Source: an uncultured Eubacteriales bacterium (GTDB taxonomy: Bacteria; Bacillota; Clostridia; Oscillospirales; Oscillospiraceae). Taken from it: a DNA stretch of 13,448 nucleotides. Position 1 is the first letter of the stretch. Every line of letters starts with the position of its first letter. Positions 6,590 to 12,820 of this stretch are shown here, piece after piece. The position numbers were made by a program, and so were the translations under genes. The stretch spans positions 1 to 13,448 of the forward strand of contig URQA01000063.1 of the NCBI GenBank assembly GCA_900549885.1. The letters run 5' to 3'. The notes under the pieces were generated by a model. That model was given only the letters and a program-made list of their open reading frames with translations. It was not told the DNA's origin and searched no databases.

Positions 6590-9500
6590 TCACTCGTACT
6601 CTTTCCAGTTAGGGTCGGCGGTCATCTCCGTCCAATGCTCATGGACACCGTCGCTCTTGCGGTCGAAGTTGTGGCTATTGGTGGCCTCCTGCACCGCCAG
6701 GTAGTACCACTCGCCCGGCTGGTTGTCCGGCCAGACGTACATATTGGGCAGCAGGTCATCCTCGTCCTCGGGAAGCCGCTGGAGCATCCGGTTAATCATG
6801 GTCATGACCTCTGCGCGGGTGATCCGGCTGCTGGGCCGGAAGGTGCCGTCCGCGTAGCCGCGAATCCAGCCCAGAGTGGCTGCGCGTTCAATCTCGTCCT
6901 CCGCCCAGTGGCCGGAAATATCGGTGAAGCTGCTTTCAGCCTTGACGCCGGATTTATCAAACCGGGCGCAGATGGCCGCGAACTCAGCGCGAGTGATGGA
7001 CGCATACGGGTCAAAGGACTCAGGAGTGCGGCCATTCACGATGCCCAGCCGGGCCAGGGTGGAGATAGCCGTGTTGCACCACAGGTCCTCGTTGACATCT
7101 ACAAAGGGGTTGGCGGTGGTCAGGAATTCCGCCCGGATCTCCGGGTCGAGCAGCCGAAAAAGGATCGTGACGACTTCAGCGCGGCTGATGTAATCCAGCG
7201 GACGGACGGTGCCGTCTGCATAGCCGATAACATAGGCGAAATGATCCCTGCCATTGAGCCATGGGGGAACACCTGTGGTCTCCCAGCCTGCGTACACGGT
7301 CTTGCTGGAGGTCATTTGGATTTCGGTGATACGCTCGGTCAGCCCCCTGTCGGCGTACCAGCCGGTAAAGGTATAGCCCTCCCGGGTGGGTACCTTGTCC
7401 AGTTCTACAACAGTGTTTCTCGCATACCACTCGTCTTTATACTCTGTGCCGCCGTTGGACGCATAGTGGAGGGTGTAATGGGTGGTGCCACCGCCGCCAG
7501 GGGACTGGCGGTGGTACTGGGCGGTAAAGGTCATGCTGCCGGTGATGCACAGAGCCAGGACTTGGCTGCTGGTGTAGGTACTGCCATTCTGGTCTTTCCA
7601 GCCGATGAAGTCATAATTACTATCCTCGCTGATGGTGGGGACTGTGTAACCGCTGGCCTGCATGGTGGAGTTATCCATCACGGTAAAAATGGTTTCGCCG
7701 ATCAGGGTGCCATGGTCGCCGGGCAAGAAGGTGACCGTGAAATCTTGCGGCGGAGTGGCCTTTTTTTCCCAAGTCAGGGCAAAGGGAGAGAAACTGCCCT
7801 CGTTCGAGTTGCCCGGCAGCGTAAACCGAATCCCCTTTTCCGTTTGTTCCACCGTAATCGTTTCAAGGGTGGAAGTGGCGATCAGATCTTTCAGTTCCGT
7901 CTCCGTGGCAGCATCGTATTCACGGTGCAGACCCTTGAAATGAAGCAGGCTGAACGTATAATCACTGTGGTCACTCTTGACTGTATCCGGATAGGGCCAG
8001 AAGATGGTGATGGGCTTGTCTGTGCTGACCCACGCGTTGCCGTCGTGCTCATTGACCAAATCCAGATACTTGAACTGATACTGGCCGTCCGTCAGGGTAT
8101 GGCCCTTTTCCTTGGCATAGTCCGCCAGTAATTTGGTGGTGTCTGCGCCTTCGCCGGAGATGATGTCCTCGCGGGGAATGAGGTCATCGAACATCAGGGA
8201 GATTTGGGCCTCTTCATCGCCGTTGCCCAGCAGGCCCAGTTCTTCCTTGCCGTTGGTATAGAATGCTGCGCCCTCGGGAATGACAGCCACGGCCATGCCT
8301 TTGCTGGTGTCCACAGCCCCTTCGGTCGTAACGATTTCCGTGGCAACAGCGTCTACATTGTCCAGCACGTCCTCTGGGTTGGACACATAGCGGATGATGT
8401 AGGTCGCATCCTCAAACACAACTTCGAGTTCATGGCCAGCCGTAGTAGCGGCGGTTACGCCCGTAGTCACTTTGATGGTGTACTTGCCGGCAACACCGTC
8501 GTTGTCAGACACCTGATTGTCGTCCTCAAGCGTATAACTGACCTCCAGCCAGTCAATCGGCAAGCGTTCTCCGTTAGCCGTTCCATCAGGCAGGGTTACT
8601 TCTTTGCCCCCGACTGTGAACTTCACATCGGCCAGGTTGACACCTTCACAAGCGGTGACCTGATAACGGGGGACGGGGAAGGAAGTATCTCCCATGGAGT
8701 CGCCGCCGGTGTAGGCGGTGATATTCTGCGGGGTAATCGTGATGGTGCCGCTGGGTGCTTCGGGAATGGTATATGCAGCGCTTGCTATCTCGCTGTCCTT
8801 CATGCCGCTTTTTACTGCAATGGCCTTGAGCGTCATGGAACCGTTTACCTGGATTGGGCCGTTGTATACTGTACTGGCTGTCGTTGGGGTAGTTCCATCG
8901 GTTGTATAGTAGATTGTGGCGTCTGCTGTTGCAGTCGACAGTTCGACAGTCTGCGGCTGCGCATATGTCCCGCCGGGCGGTGAGAAACTTGGGGCTGCTA
9001 CCTGTGGCATGGGGTGGACGGTAATCTCAACGGTATCGCTATGGCCGTCTTTTGATATCGTTACCGTCGTATCATCTGCCTGGAGGGGAGCGTCATGGGC
9101 AGGGGAAGTCGAAATCCCTTTCGCCTGAAAATCTGCAAACCCTACTTCTTCGCTGCTTCCGTCACTATAGGTCAAAGTTACAGCAAGGCCGGTCAAATCT
9201 AGCGTTTCCTGCTCGGTATACGCTGTTTTGGTAGGCGCAGTAGTCACCTCAAGGCTGGTCAGGGTCACCCGCGTCATCCGGACATGGAGATCCATCGAGG
9301 CTTCCCCAAGCACGGGATCGGTTGTTAGATTAGGTTTCTGGTAACCTTGTGTTTGACGCTTTTTGATGATAACCCGGTAGCAATCGTCTCCCAGGCGCTC
9401 ATCCGTTTCCGTGTTATCCATTGCAGTGATTTGCCAGAACTTCTTGCCGCTCCCTGCGTTCGAATATTGATAAACCGTTTCCTGATTAAAGGGGGCGCCC

Positions 9501-9850
9501 CGATCTTCCCGCACGACCCCGTCTATAACATCCTGAAATTCCCAGGTGTAATATATCTCATTTTGCGTCCAGCCATCGATATTTTTTTGAGGCGGAAACG
9601 GCTGCCCCTCGATATAGGGCCTGAGGTACACGTAGGGGTAGAGATCGGTATATGCCTCCACAGTACTCCCGCTCTCTAAATATGCTTCCTCAGTATATGC
9701 TTCCTCAGTTGTAGTTTCCTGGTGTGGAAGCAGTCTTACCATGAAACCCACCCGTGGCATATCGTCCGCCCCGGTAGCGATAACTGTTGTAGGAAGCAGG
9801 GAGAATATCATAGCCAATAGCATCAAACCTGCAAATACTCGTTTTTTCAA
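6590..9850 (-). CDS. Secreted SLH-domain surface protein with Ig-like and InlB-type repeats
   Basis: A 1086-aa exported protein (residues below count from TTG 9856, two codons earlier). The signal peptide is KKRVFAGLMLLAMIFSLLPTTVIA. Next come a Thr/Glu-rich stretch with TEEAY repeats (48-70), an Ig-like domain (about 198-283: LTSLEVTTAPTKTAYTEQE, ending TVEITVHP), a chitobiase-C-like domain (about 288-362: PPGGTYAQPQTVELS, YYTTDGTTPT), an unassigned beta-rich region (370-700), two InlB-like repeats (about 705-782 and 795-860; GYTFTGWYAD), and three SLH domains (about 868-905, 917-966, 976-1025). The SLH domains carry the SRAE/TRAE signatures that bind cell-wall polymers. A 60-residue acidic tail follows. 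I choose TTG 9850 because GAGG lies 9 nt upstream and it gives a normal MKKR signal start. It is probably a wall-anchored adhesin; the ligand is unknown. Its only evident strong promoter lies in the invertible segment upstream, now facing away. Confidence 0.88.
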   Translation of the reverse strand: MKKRVFAGLMLLAMIFSLLPTTVIATGADDMPRVGFMVRLLPHQETTTEEAYTEEAYLESGSTVEAYTDLYPYVYLRPYIEGQPFPPQKNIDGWTQNEIYYTWEFQDVIDGVVREDRGAPFNQETVYQYSNAGSGKKFWQITAMDNTETDERLGDDCYRVIIKKRQTQGYQKPNLTTDPVLGEASMDLHVRMTRVTLTSLEVTTAPTKTAYTEQETLDLTGLAVTLTYSDGSSEEVGFADFQAKGISTSPAHDAPLQADDTTVTISKDGHSDTVEITVHPMPQVAAPSFSPPGGTYAQPQTVELSTATADATIYYTTDGTTPTTASTVYNGPIQVNGSMTLKAIAVKSGMKDSEIASAAYTIPEAPSGTITITPQNITAYTGGDSMGDTSFPVPRYQVTACEGVNLADVKFTVGGKEVTLPDGTANGERLPIDWLEVSYTLEDDNQVSDNDGVAGKYTIKVTTGVTAATTAGHELEVVFEDATYIIRYVSNPEDVLDNVDAVATEIVTTEGAVDTSKGMAVAVIPEGAAFYTNGKEELGLLGNGDEEAQISLMFDDLIPREDIISGEGADTTKLLADYAKEKGHTLTDGQYQFKYLDLVNEHDGNAWVSTDKPITIFWPYPDTVKSDHSDYTFSLLHFKGLHREYDAATETELKDLIATSTLETITVEQTEKGIRFTLPGNSNEGSFSPFALTWEKKATPPQDFTVTFLPGDHGTLIGETIFTVMDNSTMQASGYTVPTISEDSNYDFIGWKDQNGSTYTSSQVLALCITGSMTFTAQYHRQSPGGGGTTHYTLHYASNGGTEYKDEWYARNTVVELDKVPTREGYTFTGWYADRGLTERITEIQMTSSKTVYAGWETTGVPPWLNGRDHFAYVIGYADGTVRPLDYISRAEVVTILFRLLDPEIRAEFLTTANPFVDVNEDLWCNTAISTLARLGIVNGRTPESFDPYASITRAEFAAICARFDKSGVKAESSFTDISGHWAEDEIERAATLGWIRGYADGTFRPSSRITRAEVMTMINRMLQRLPEDEDDLLPNMYVWPDNQPGEWYYLAVQEATNSHNFDRKSDGVHEHWTEMTADPNWKEYE
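9680..9709. repeat. 15-bp perfect tandem duplication inside the surface-protein gene
   Basis: ATATGCTTCCTCAGT occurs twice head to tail at 9680-9694 and 9695-9709. The unit is a multiple of three, so it encodes a pentapeptide (TEEAY) repeat in the Thr/Glu-rich stretch just after the signal peptide. Copy-number change would alter length without breaking the frame. Confidence 0.8.
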
Positions 9851-10047
9851 AATCAAAATCCTCGCAATCCATAAAAATTTCGGTTTACCTCCAGCTTGGG
9901 CAGAACTCTACCAGCCGTTCTTTCTCCGGTAAAAAGCGGGAGATCAACCTCTCGGACAAAAAAGTGCGTTTCTGGCGGAGTGGTTTCGCCCCTGCCGCAA
10001 GTGCAGCACCGTCGGCTCCTCCCGCATATTCATCACCCTCCCTGGCA
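9851..10047 (-). promoter_or_regulatory. Fixed 5' leader between the inverton and the surface-protein start
   Basis: These 197 nt lie outside the invertible segment and would be the 5' UTR in the ON state. I see no convincing promoter on the minus strand. A GGAGGG followed by ATG AAT ATG near 10034-10040 opens a short minus-strand frame (MNMREEPTVLHLRQGRNHS..., about 29 codons, ending at 9944). An overlapping frame without a clear start ends at 9885 with LVEFCPSWR. Either could be a leader peptide or a gene relic; I cannot decide. GAGG at 9860-9863 is the Shine-Dalgarno for TTG 9850. Confidence 0.4.
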
Positions 10048-10065
10048 ACAAAATCAACATTTTGC
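10048..10065 (-). repeat. Recombination site copy 1 (inverted)
   Basis: ACAAAATCAACATTTTGC is the exact reverse complement of the copies at 10301 and 10355. Each site is itself an imperfect palindrome: CAAAAT and ATTTTG arms around a 4-nt centre (CAAC/GTTG). That is the architecture of a tyrosine-recombinase core site with two protein-binding arms and an asymmetric crossover. It is the surface-gene-proximal border of the proposed inverton. Confidence 0.85.
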
Positions 10066-10148
10066 ATACGGCCCGGTAAACCAGCGGCGAGAGCAGATAC
10101 CCCCAAAGCCCTAGAAAACACTCCCCGTCTGCGGTTACATGGTCATAA

Positions 10149-10206
10149 AAGCGCACAAATCCAAGCCGCAAAGGTCAAATTTTTTGCGGCTTGGATTTGT
10201 GCGCTT
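10149..10206. repeat. 24-bp perfect inverted repeat within the inverton
   Basis: Positions 10149-10172 and 10183-10206 are exact inverted copies (AAGCGCACAAATCCAAGC... pairing with ...GCTTGGATTTGTGCGCTT) around a 10-nt loop. On the minus strand it is followed by TTTTA, so it could end transcripts running from the recombinase gene toward the surface gene, acting as an insulator. It lies upstream of the promoter in either orientation, so it would not block the ON transcript. A recombinase accessory site or a small mobile relic is also possible. Confidence 0.75.
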
Positions 10207-10222
10207 AAAATAGGGATCAATA

Positions 10223-10251
10223 TTGCATTACAAGGAATGTGCTGATATAAT
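10223..10251 (+). promoter_or_regulatory. Strong extended -10 promoter inside the inverton, facing right
   Basis: TTGCAT (10223-10228), a 17-bp spacer and a perfect TATAAT (10246-10251), with TG one base upstream of the -10 (10243-10244). This is the best promoter in the window. The expected start is near 10258. An 8-bp inverted repeat ATATTGCA (10220-10227) / TGCAATAT (10257-10264) brackets it and could be an operator. In this orientation it runs through site copy 2 straight into the terminator at 10324-10349, so it should drive no gene. Confidence 0.8.
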
Positions 10252-10300
10252 ATGCTTGCAATATGTAGTGGAAAGCATGGAGCCATTCCAGATTTTTATG

Positions 10301-10318
10301 GCAAAATGTTGATTTTGT
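10301..10318 (+). repeat. Recombination site copy 2
   Basis: GCAAAATGTTGATTTTGT, identical to copy 3 and inverted relative to copy 1. It is the preferred right border of the inverton, because recombination with copy 1 would move the promoter but leave the terminator behind. Copies 2 and 3 share one extra base on each side (G...C), which copy 1 lacks. Confidence 0.85.
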
Positions 10319-10323
10319 CTTTT

Positions 10324-10349
10324 GCCGGGACTTCCCGGCTTTTTATTTA
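10324..10349 (+). terminator. Intrinsic terminator between site copies 2 and 3
   Basis: GCCGGG (10324-10329), loop ACTT, CCCGGC (10334-10339), then TTTTTATTTA. The T-tract exists only on the plus strand, so it acts on transcription coming from the inverton promoter in the drawn orientation, not on the recombinase transcript. It would give a short OFF-state RNA of roughly 90 nt and keep the promoter from running antisense into the recombinase gene. Confidence 0.85.
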
Positions 10350-10354
10350 TCTGG

Positions 10355-10372
10355 GCAAAATGTTGATTTTGT
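10355..10372 (+). repeat. Recombination site copy 3
   Basis: An exact second direct copy of GCAAAATGTTGATTTTGT, 54 bp from copy 2 and 2 bp beyond the recombinase stop codon. Recombination with copy 2 would excise 54 bp containing the terminator. Recombination with copy 1 would invert a longer segment that includes the terminator. Confidence 0.85.
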
Positions 10373-10374
10373 CC

Positions 10375-11220
10375 CTATGACACCAGCCCCAGCCGCTCTA
10401 ACTGGCGGATATGCTCTGTGCCGGAGGTTACAAGATAGATGCGGGTTGTCTCAATGGAGCTGTGGCCCAGCACGTCGGCCAGACGCACAATATCCTTGCA
10501 GGCTTTGTAGAAAATGGTAGCGAACAAATGCCGCAGATTGTGGGGAAACACTTTGGACGGCTCCACCCCGGCGTATTTGCACAGGTGTTTCAGCTCTGCC
10601 CAAATCTGGCGTCGGCTCAAAGAAGTCCCGTTTCTGGTGAGGAAGATCTCGCCGGAAACGGTTTTGTTTTTCTTGGCGTATTTGAGCAGTTTTCGGCAGA
10701 GCTTTCTAGGCAGCAAGATGGTGCGGATTTTTCCCTTGAGGGAGATTTCTGCCCGGCCCCGCTGGGCAGCCTCCACAGTGATATAGCGCACCTCGCTGAC
10801 TCGGATGCCGGTGGCGCAGATGGCCTCCATCAGAAGAACCAGGCGATCCTGGCCCCGCTCCTTTGCCGTTTCCAGCAGGTGTTCATACTCCGGGCGGGTC
10901 AGTTCCCGGCCCGCGTCCCGAAACAGGCGGCGCTGGACCTTCAGAAATTTCACCCGGCACTCGTCCCAGCCGAGAAAACGGAACAAGCCGTTGAGGGCGG
11001 CCAGCATGGAGTTGATGGTGGTCGGAGCATAGCCTTGGGAGAGGAGATACTCCTTCCAACCGGCAGTCTGTTCCTTTGTTACTGGTACACCGTTCAGCCA
11101 CGCGGAAAAAATGCGTACATGGCGCAGGTAGTTTTCAATGGTACCGTGGCTCCGTTCTTCTGTGGCTAAATCGCGGCCATAGGCCGCAATCCGCTCTTCG
11201 GTCAGGATGTGTTCGTACAT
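10375..11220 (-). CDS. Tyrosine recombinase (XerC/D-like), probable inverton switch enzyme
   Basis: A 281-aa protein of compact Xer size. The N-terminal SAM-like core-binding domain spans about 1-95 (TIENYLRHVRIFSAWLNG; YAPTTINSMLAALNGLFRFL). The C-terminal catalytic domain has the full active-site set: Arg140 (ATGIRVSE), Lys164 (LKGKIR), His227 and Arg230 (HNLRH), His253 (LGHSS) and the nucleophile Tyr262 (TTRIYLVT). It cuts and rejoins DNA through a 3'-phosphotyrosine link. GGGGGAGG lies about 9 nt before ATG 11220. No excisionase, conjugation or phage genes are near, which argues against an integrated element. The three cognate-looking sites directly past its stop argue for a local inversion enzyme. 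It transcribes toward the surface gene, and the 24-bp hairpin may separate the two. I see no clear promoter in 11221-11361. Confidence 0.9.
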   Translation of the reverse strand: MYEHILTEERIAAYGRDLATEERSHGTIENYLRHVRIFSAWLNGVPVTKEQTAGWKEYLLSQGYAPTTINSMLAALNGLFRFLGWDECRVKFLKVQRRLFRDAGRELTRPEYEHLLETAKERGQDRLVLLMEAICATGIRVSEVRYITVEAAQRGRAEISLKGKIRTILLPRKLCRKLLKYAKKNKTVSGEIFLTRNGTSLSRRQIWAELKHLCKYAGVEPSKVFPHNLRHLFATIFYKACKDIVRLADVLGHSSIETTRIYLVTSGTEHIRQLERLGLVS

Positions 11221-11361
11221 TTTAGAAAGCCTCCCCCTTTGGTTAATATGACTATTTTACCTGAATGGGGAGATGATATGCGCGAATGCCGCTCCGGCAG
11301 CCGCCTGACAATATGTCGCAAGAAGCGGTCCAGCAGTAATATCGAATCTAGATATAAACTA

Positions 11362-11403
11362 TAAAAAGGAGAGAGCCTGCCGCAAAAACTGCGACAGGCT
11401 CTC
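11362..11403 (-). terminator. Terminator of the carboxypeptidase transcript
   Basis: Arms 11371-11384 and 11390-11403 form a 14-bp stem with one mismatch around a 5-nt loop. On the minus strand CTCC and a run of five T follow. It lies about 130 nt past the carboxypeptidase stop and before the recombinase gene. The stretch 11404-11529 shows only a near-palindrome at 11493-11511. The stretch 11221-11361 shows nothing definite beyond a possible minus-strand TAAAAT without a matching -35. Confidence 0.75.
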
Positions 11404-11529
11404 TTGCCCTGGAAAATTTGGTTGTTTTGGGAAGGACATCACCAATGGGTCTCCCGCACTTTCCTTTTTGCCGGGGAGCAGTCCTGCACAGACAGGGGCA
11501 CCGTGTCCCTGAAATTGGTAAGAGGGATC

Positions 11530-12690
11530 TTAACCCGCCATAAACAGCTTGCCCAGCAGGTCCTTGAAGATACCGCCCATGCTCAGCCGCTCCACCGGCT
11601 GGGCGGCCACCAGGTCAATGGTGTCCCGGAGCTGGCCGTCCACATACACCTGAAGTTCGCCCAGCTTTTGTCCCTGCTCCACCGGGGCCTCCACGCTGTC
11701 GGCCAGGGATAACTGGGTAGTGACGCTGCCCGCCTGGCTTTTTTCCACCAGAATGGCGCACTCCCGGCTGGTGATGGGTTGGACAGTAGCCTGCTCGCCC
11801 AGCAGCACTTCCACCGGGGCTAGGGCCTGGTCTGGGTAGACGGGGAGCAGGGTGTAGTTGGCAAAGCCATAGTTGAGCAGCACCTTGGCGCTCTCAAAGC
11901 GGTCGTTGGAGGTGGGGGCGTGCATGACTACGGCAATCAGCTCCATGCCGTCCCGCTCCGCCGTGGCAGACAGGCAATACAGCGCCGAGTCGGTAGACCC
12001 GGTTTTGAGGCCGGTGGCCCCCTCGTAGAAGCGGATGAGCTTGTTGGTGTTGGACAGCTGGAACTGCCCGTCCCGGAGGGTGTCCATCCAGATAGTGGTA
12101 AACTCTCGGATCTCAGGGTGATTCAAAATGAGCGCCCGGCTCATCAGGGCGATGTCATAGGCGCAGGTCACATGGCCAGAGGTGGGCAGGCCGGTGCAGT
12201 TGAGAAAGTGGGTGTGCTCCATGCCCAATTCGGAAGCCCGTTGGTTCATCAGGGCCACGAAGGCCTCCTCGCTGCCCGCCACATGCTCGGCCAGGGCCAC
12301 GGCGCAGTCGTTGGCGGACACCACCGCTACTGCTTTGACCATATCCCGGACGGACAGCTGTTCATTCTCTTTCAGCCAGATCTGGGACCCGCCCATGGAG
12401 ATGGCATGGGCGGAAGCGGTGACCATGTCCTCCCACGCCAGCTGCCCGGCGTCGATGGCCTCCATTACCAGCAGCAGGGTCATCACCTTAGTGACGGAGG
12501 CGGGTTCATACTGAGTATGAGCGTCCTTCTCATAGAGAATGGTACCCGTGGTCTTTTCCATTAGGATACCGGAAGGAGCGGTGATGGTGAGGGCGGCGGA
12601 GGATTGGGCTTCCGCCTCAGCCCCGGCGGCGTAGGCCGGGGTCAGGCAGAGTAGAAAAAGGGCCAAAAGGGCCGCAGTCATGCGTTTCAT
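11530..12690 (-). CDS. D-alanyl-D-alanine carboxypeptidase (PBP5/DacF type, peptidase S11)
   Basis: A 386-aa exported enzyme that removes the terminal D-Ala from peptidoglycan pentapeptides, trimming cross-link donors. Counting from ATG 12690, the signal peptide is MKRMTAALLALFLLCLTPAYA. The three serine-penicillin-site motifs are present: S65-V-T-K68, S125-A-N127 and K229-T-G. A PBP5-type C-terminal beta domain follows (about 270-360: LLPVYPDQALAPVEVLL), and a short amphipathic end (GGIFKDLLGKLFMAG) could touch the membrane. I choose ATG 12690, preceded by GAGG, over the 44-codon longer frame because that extension is basic and blocks the signal peptide. It is divergent from the molybdoenzyme gene with 130 bp between, and unrelated in function. 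DacF-type enzymes can be sporulation-linked; nothing here shows that. Confidence 0.92.
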   Translation of the reverse strand: MKRMTAALLALFLLCLTPAYAAGAEAEAQSSAALTITAPSGILMEKTTGTILYEKDAHTQYEPASVTKVMTLLLVMEAIDAGQLAWEDMVTASAHAISMGGSQIWLKENEQLSVRDMVKAVAVVSANDCAVALAEHVAGSEEAFVALMNQRASELGMEHTHFLNCTGLPTSGHVTCAYDIALMSRALILNHPEIREFTTIWMDTLRDGQFQLSNTNKLIRFYEGATGLKTGSTDSALYCLSATAERDGMELIAVVMHAPTSNDRFESAKVLLNYGFANYTLLPVYPDQALAPVEVLLGEQATVQPITSRECAILVEKSQAGSVTTQLSLADSVEAPVEQGQKLGELQVYVDGQLRDTIDLVAAQPVERLSMGGIFKDLLGKLFMAG

Positions 12691-12820
12691 GGCGTTACCT
12701 CGATTCTGTGGCTTTTGAAAAAAGGATGTGGATTTTTTGCGTTTTCTATACACATTTATTGCTGGATATGTTATGCTGTAAAAACGGAAATTTCTGCGCT
12801 GCAAAAAGGGAGAGAATGCC

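Larger units (their letters stand above)
10048..10318. mobile_element. Invertible promoter segment (inverton), drawn in the OFF orientation
   Basis: The segment is bounded by exact 18-bp inverted repeats (copies 1 and 2), carries one outward promoter near the copy 2 end, and sits between a surface-protein gene and a tyrosine recombinase gene. As drawn the promoter faces away from the surface gene and toward a terminator. Inversion between copies 1 and 2 would put the -35 at about 10138-10143 and the -10 at 10115-10120 on the minus strand. The start point would be near 10108, giving a leader of about 258 nt to TTG 9850. This layout matches known gut phase-variation invertons. The repeats, promoter and gene order are seen; the switching is inferred. 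A second possible right border is copy 3 (to 10372). Confidence 0.8.

Noticed and set aside
6566..8131. 521-codon plus-strand frame within the surface-protein gene
   Set aside because: Antisense to InlB and SLH domains that are clearly encoded on the minus strand; no matching motifs of its own.
10149..10206. Integron attC site or MITE
   Set aside because: No integron integrase signature in the recombinase, no attC core sites, and no target-site duplication seen around the repeat.
9964..10245. 93-codon plus-strand frame across inverton site copy 1
   Set aside because: No ribosome binding site, crosses the inversion border and the 24-bp hairpin, and has a composition typical of chance frames.
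10048..10372. attL/attR footprint of an integrated mobile element
   Set aside because: The spacing is only 54-324 bp, one copy is inverted, and there are no excision, transfer or phage genes; inversion fits better.
10048..10372. CRISPR-like array (three 18-bp repeats)
   Set aside because: The repeats are too short, unequally spaced and not all in one direction, and there are no cas genes.
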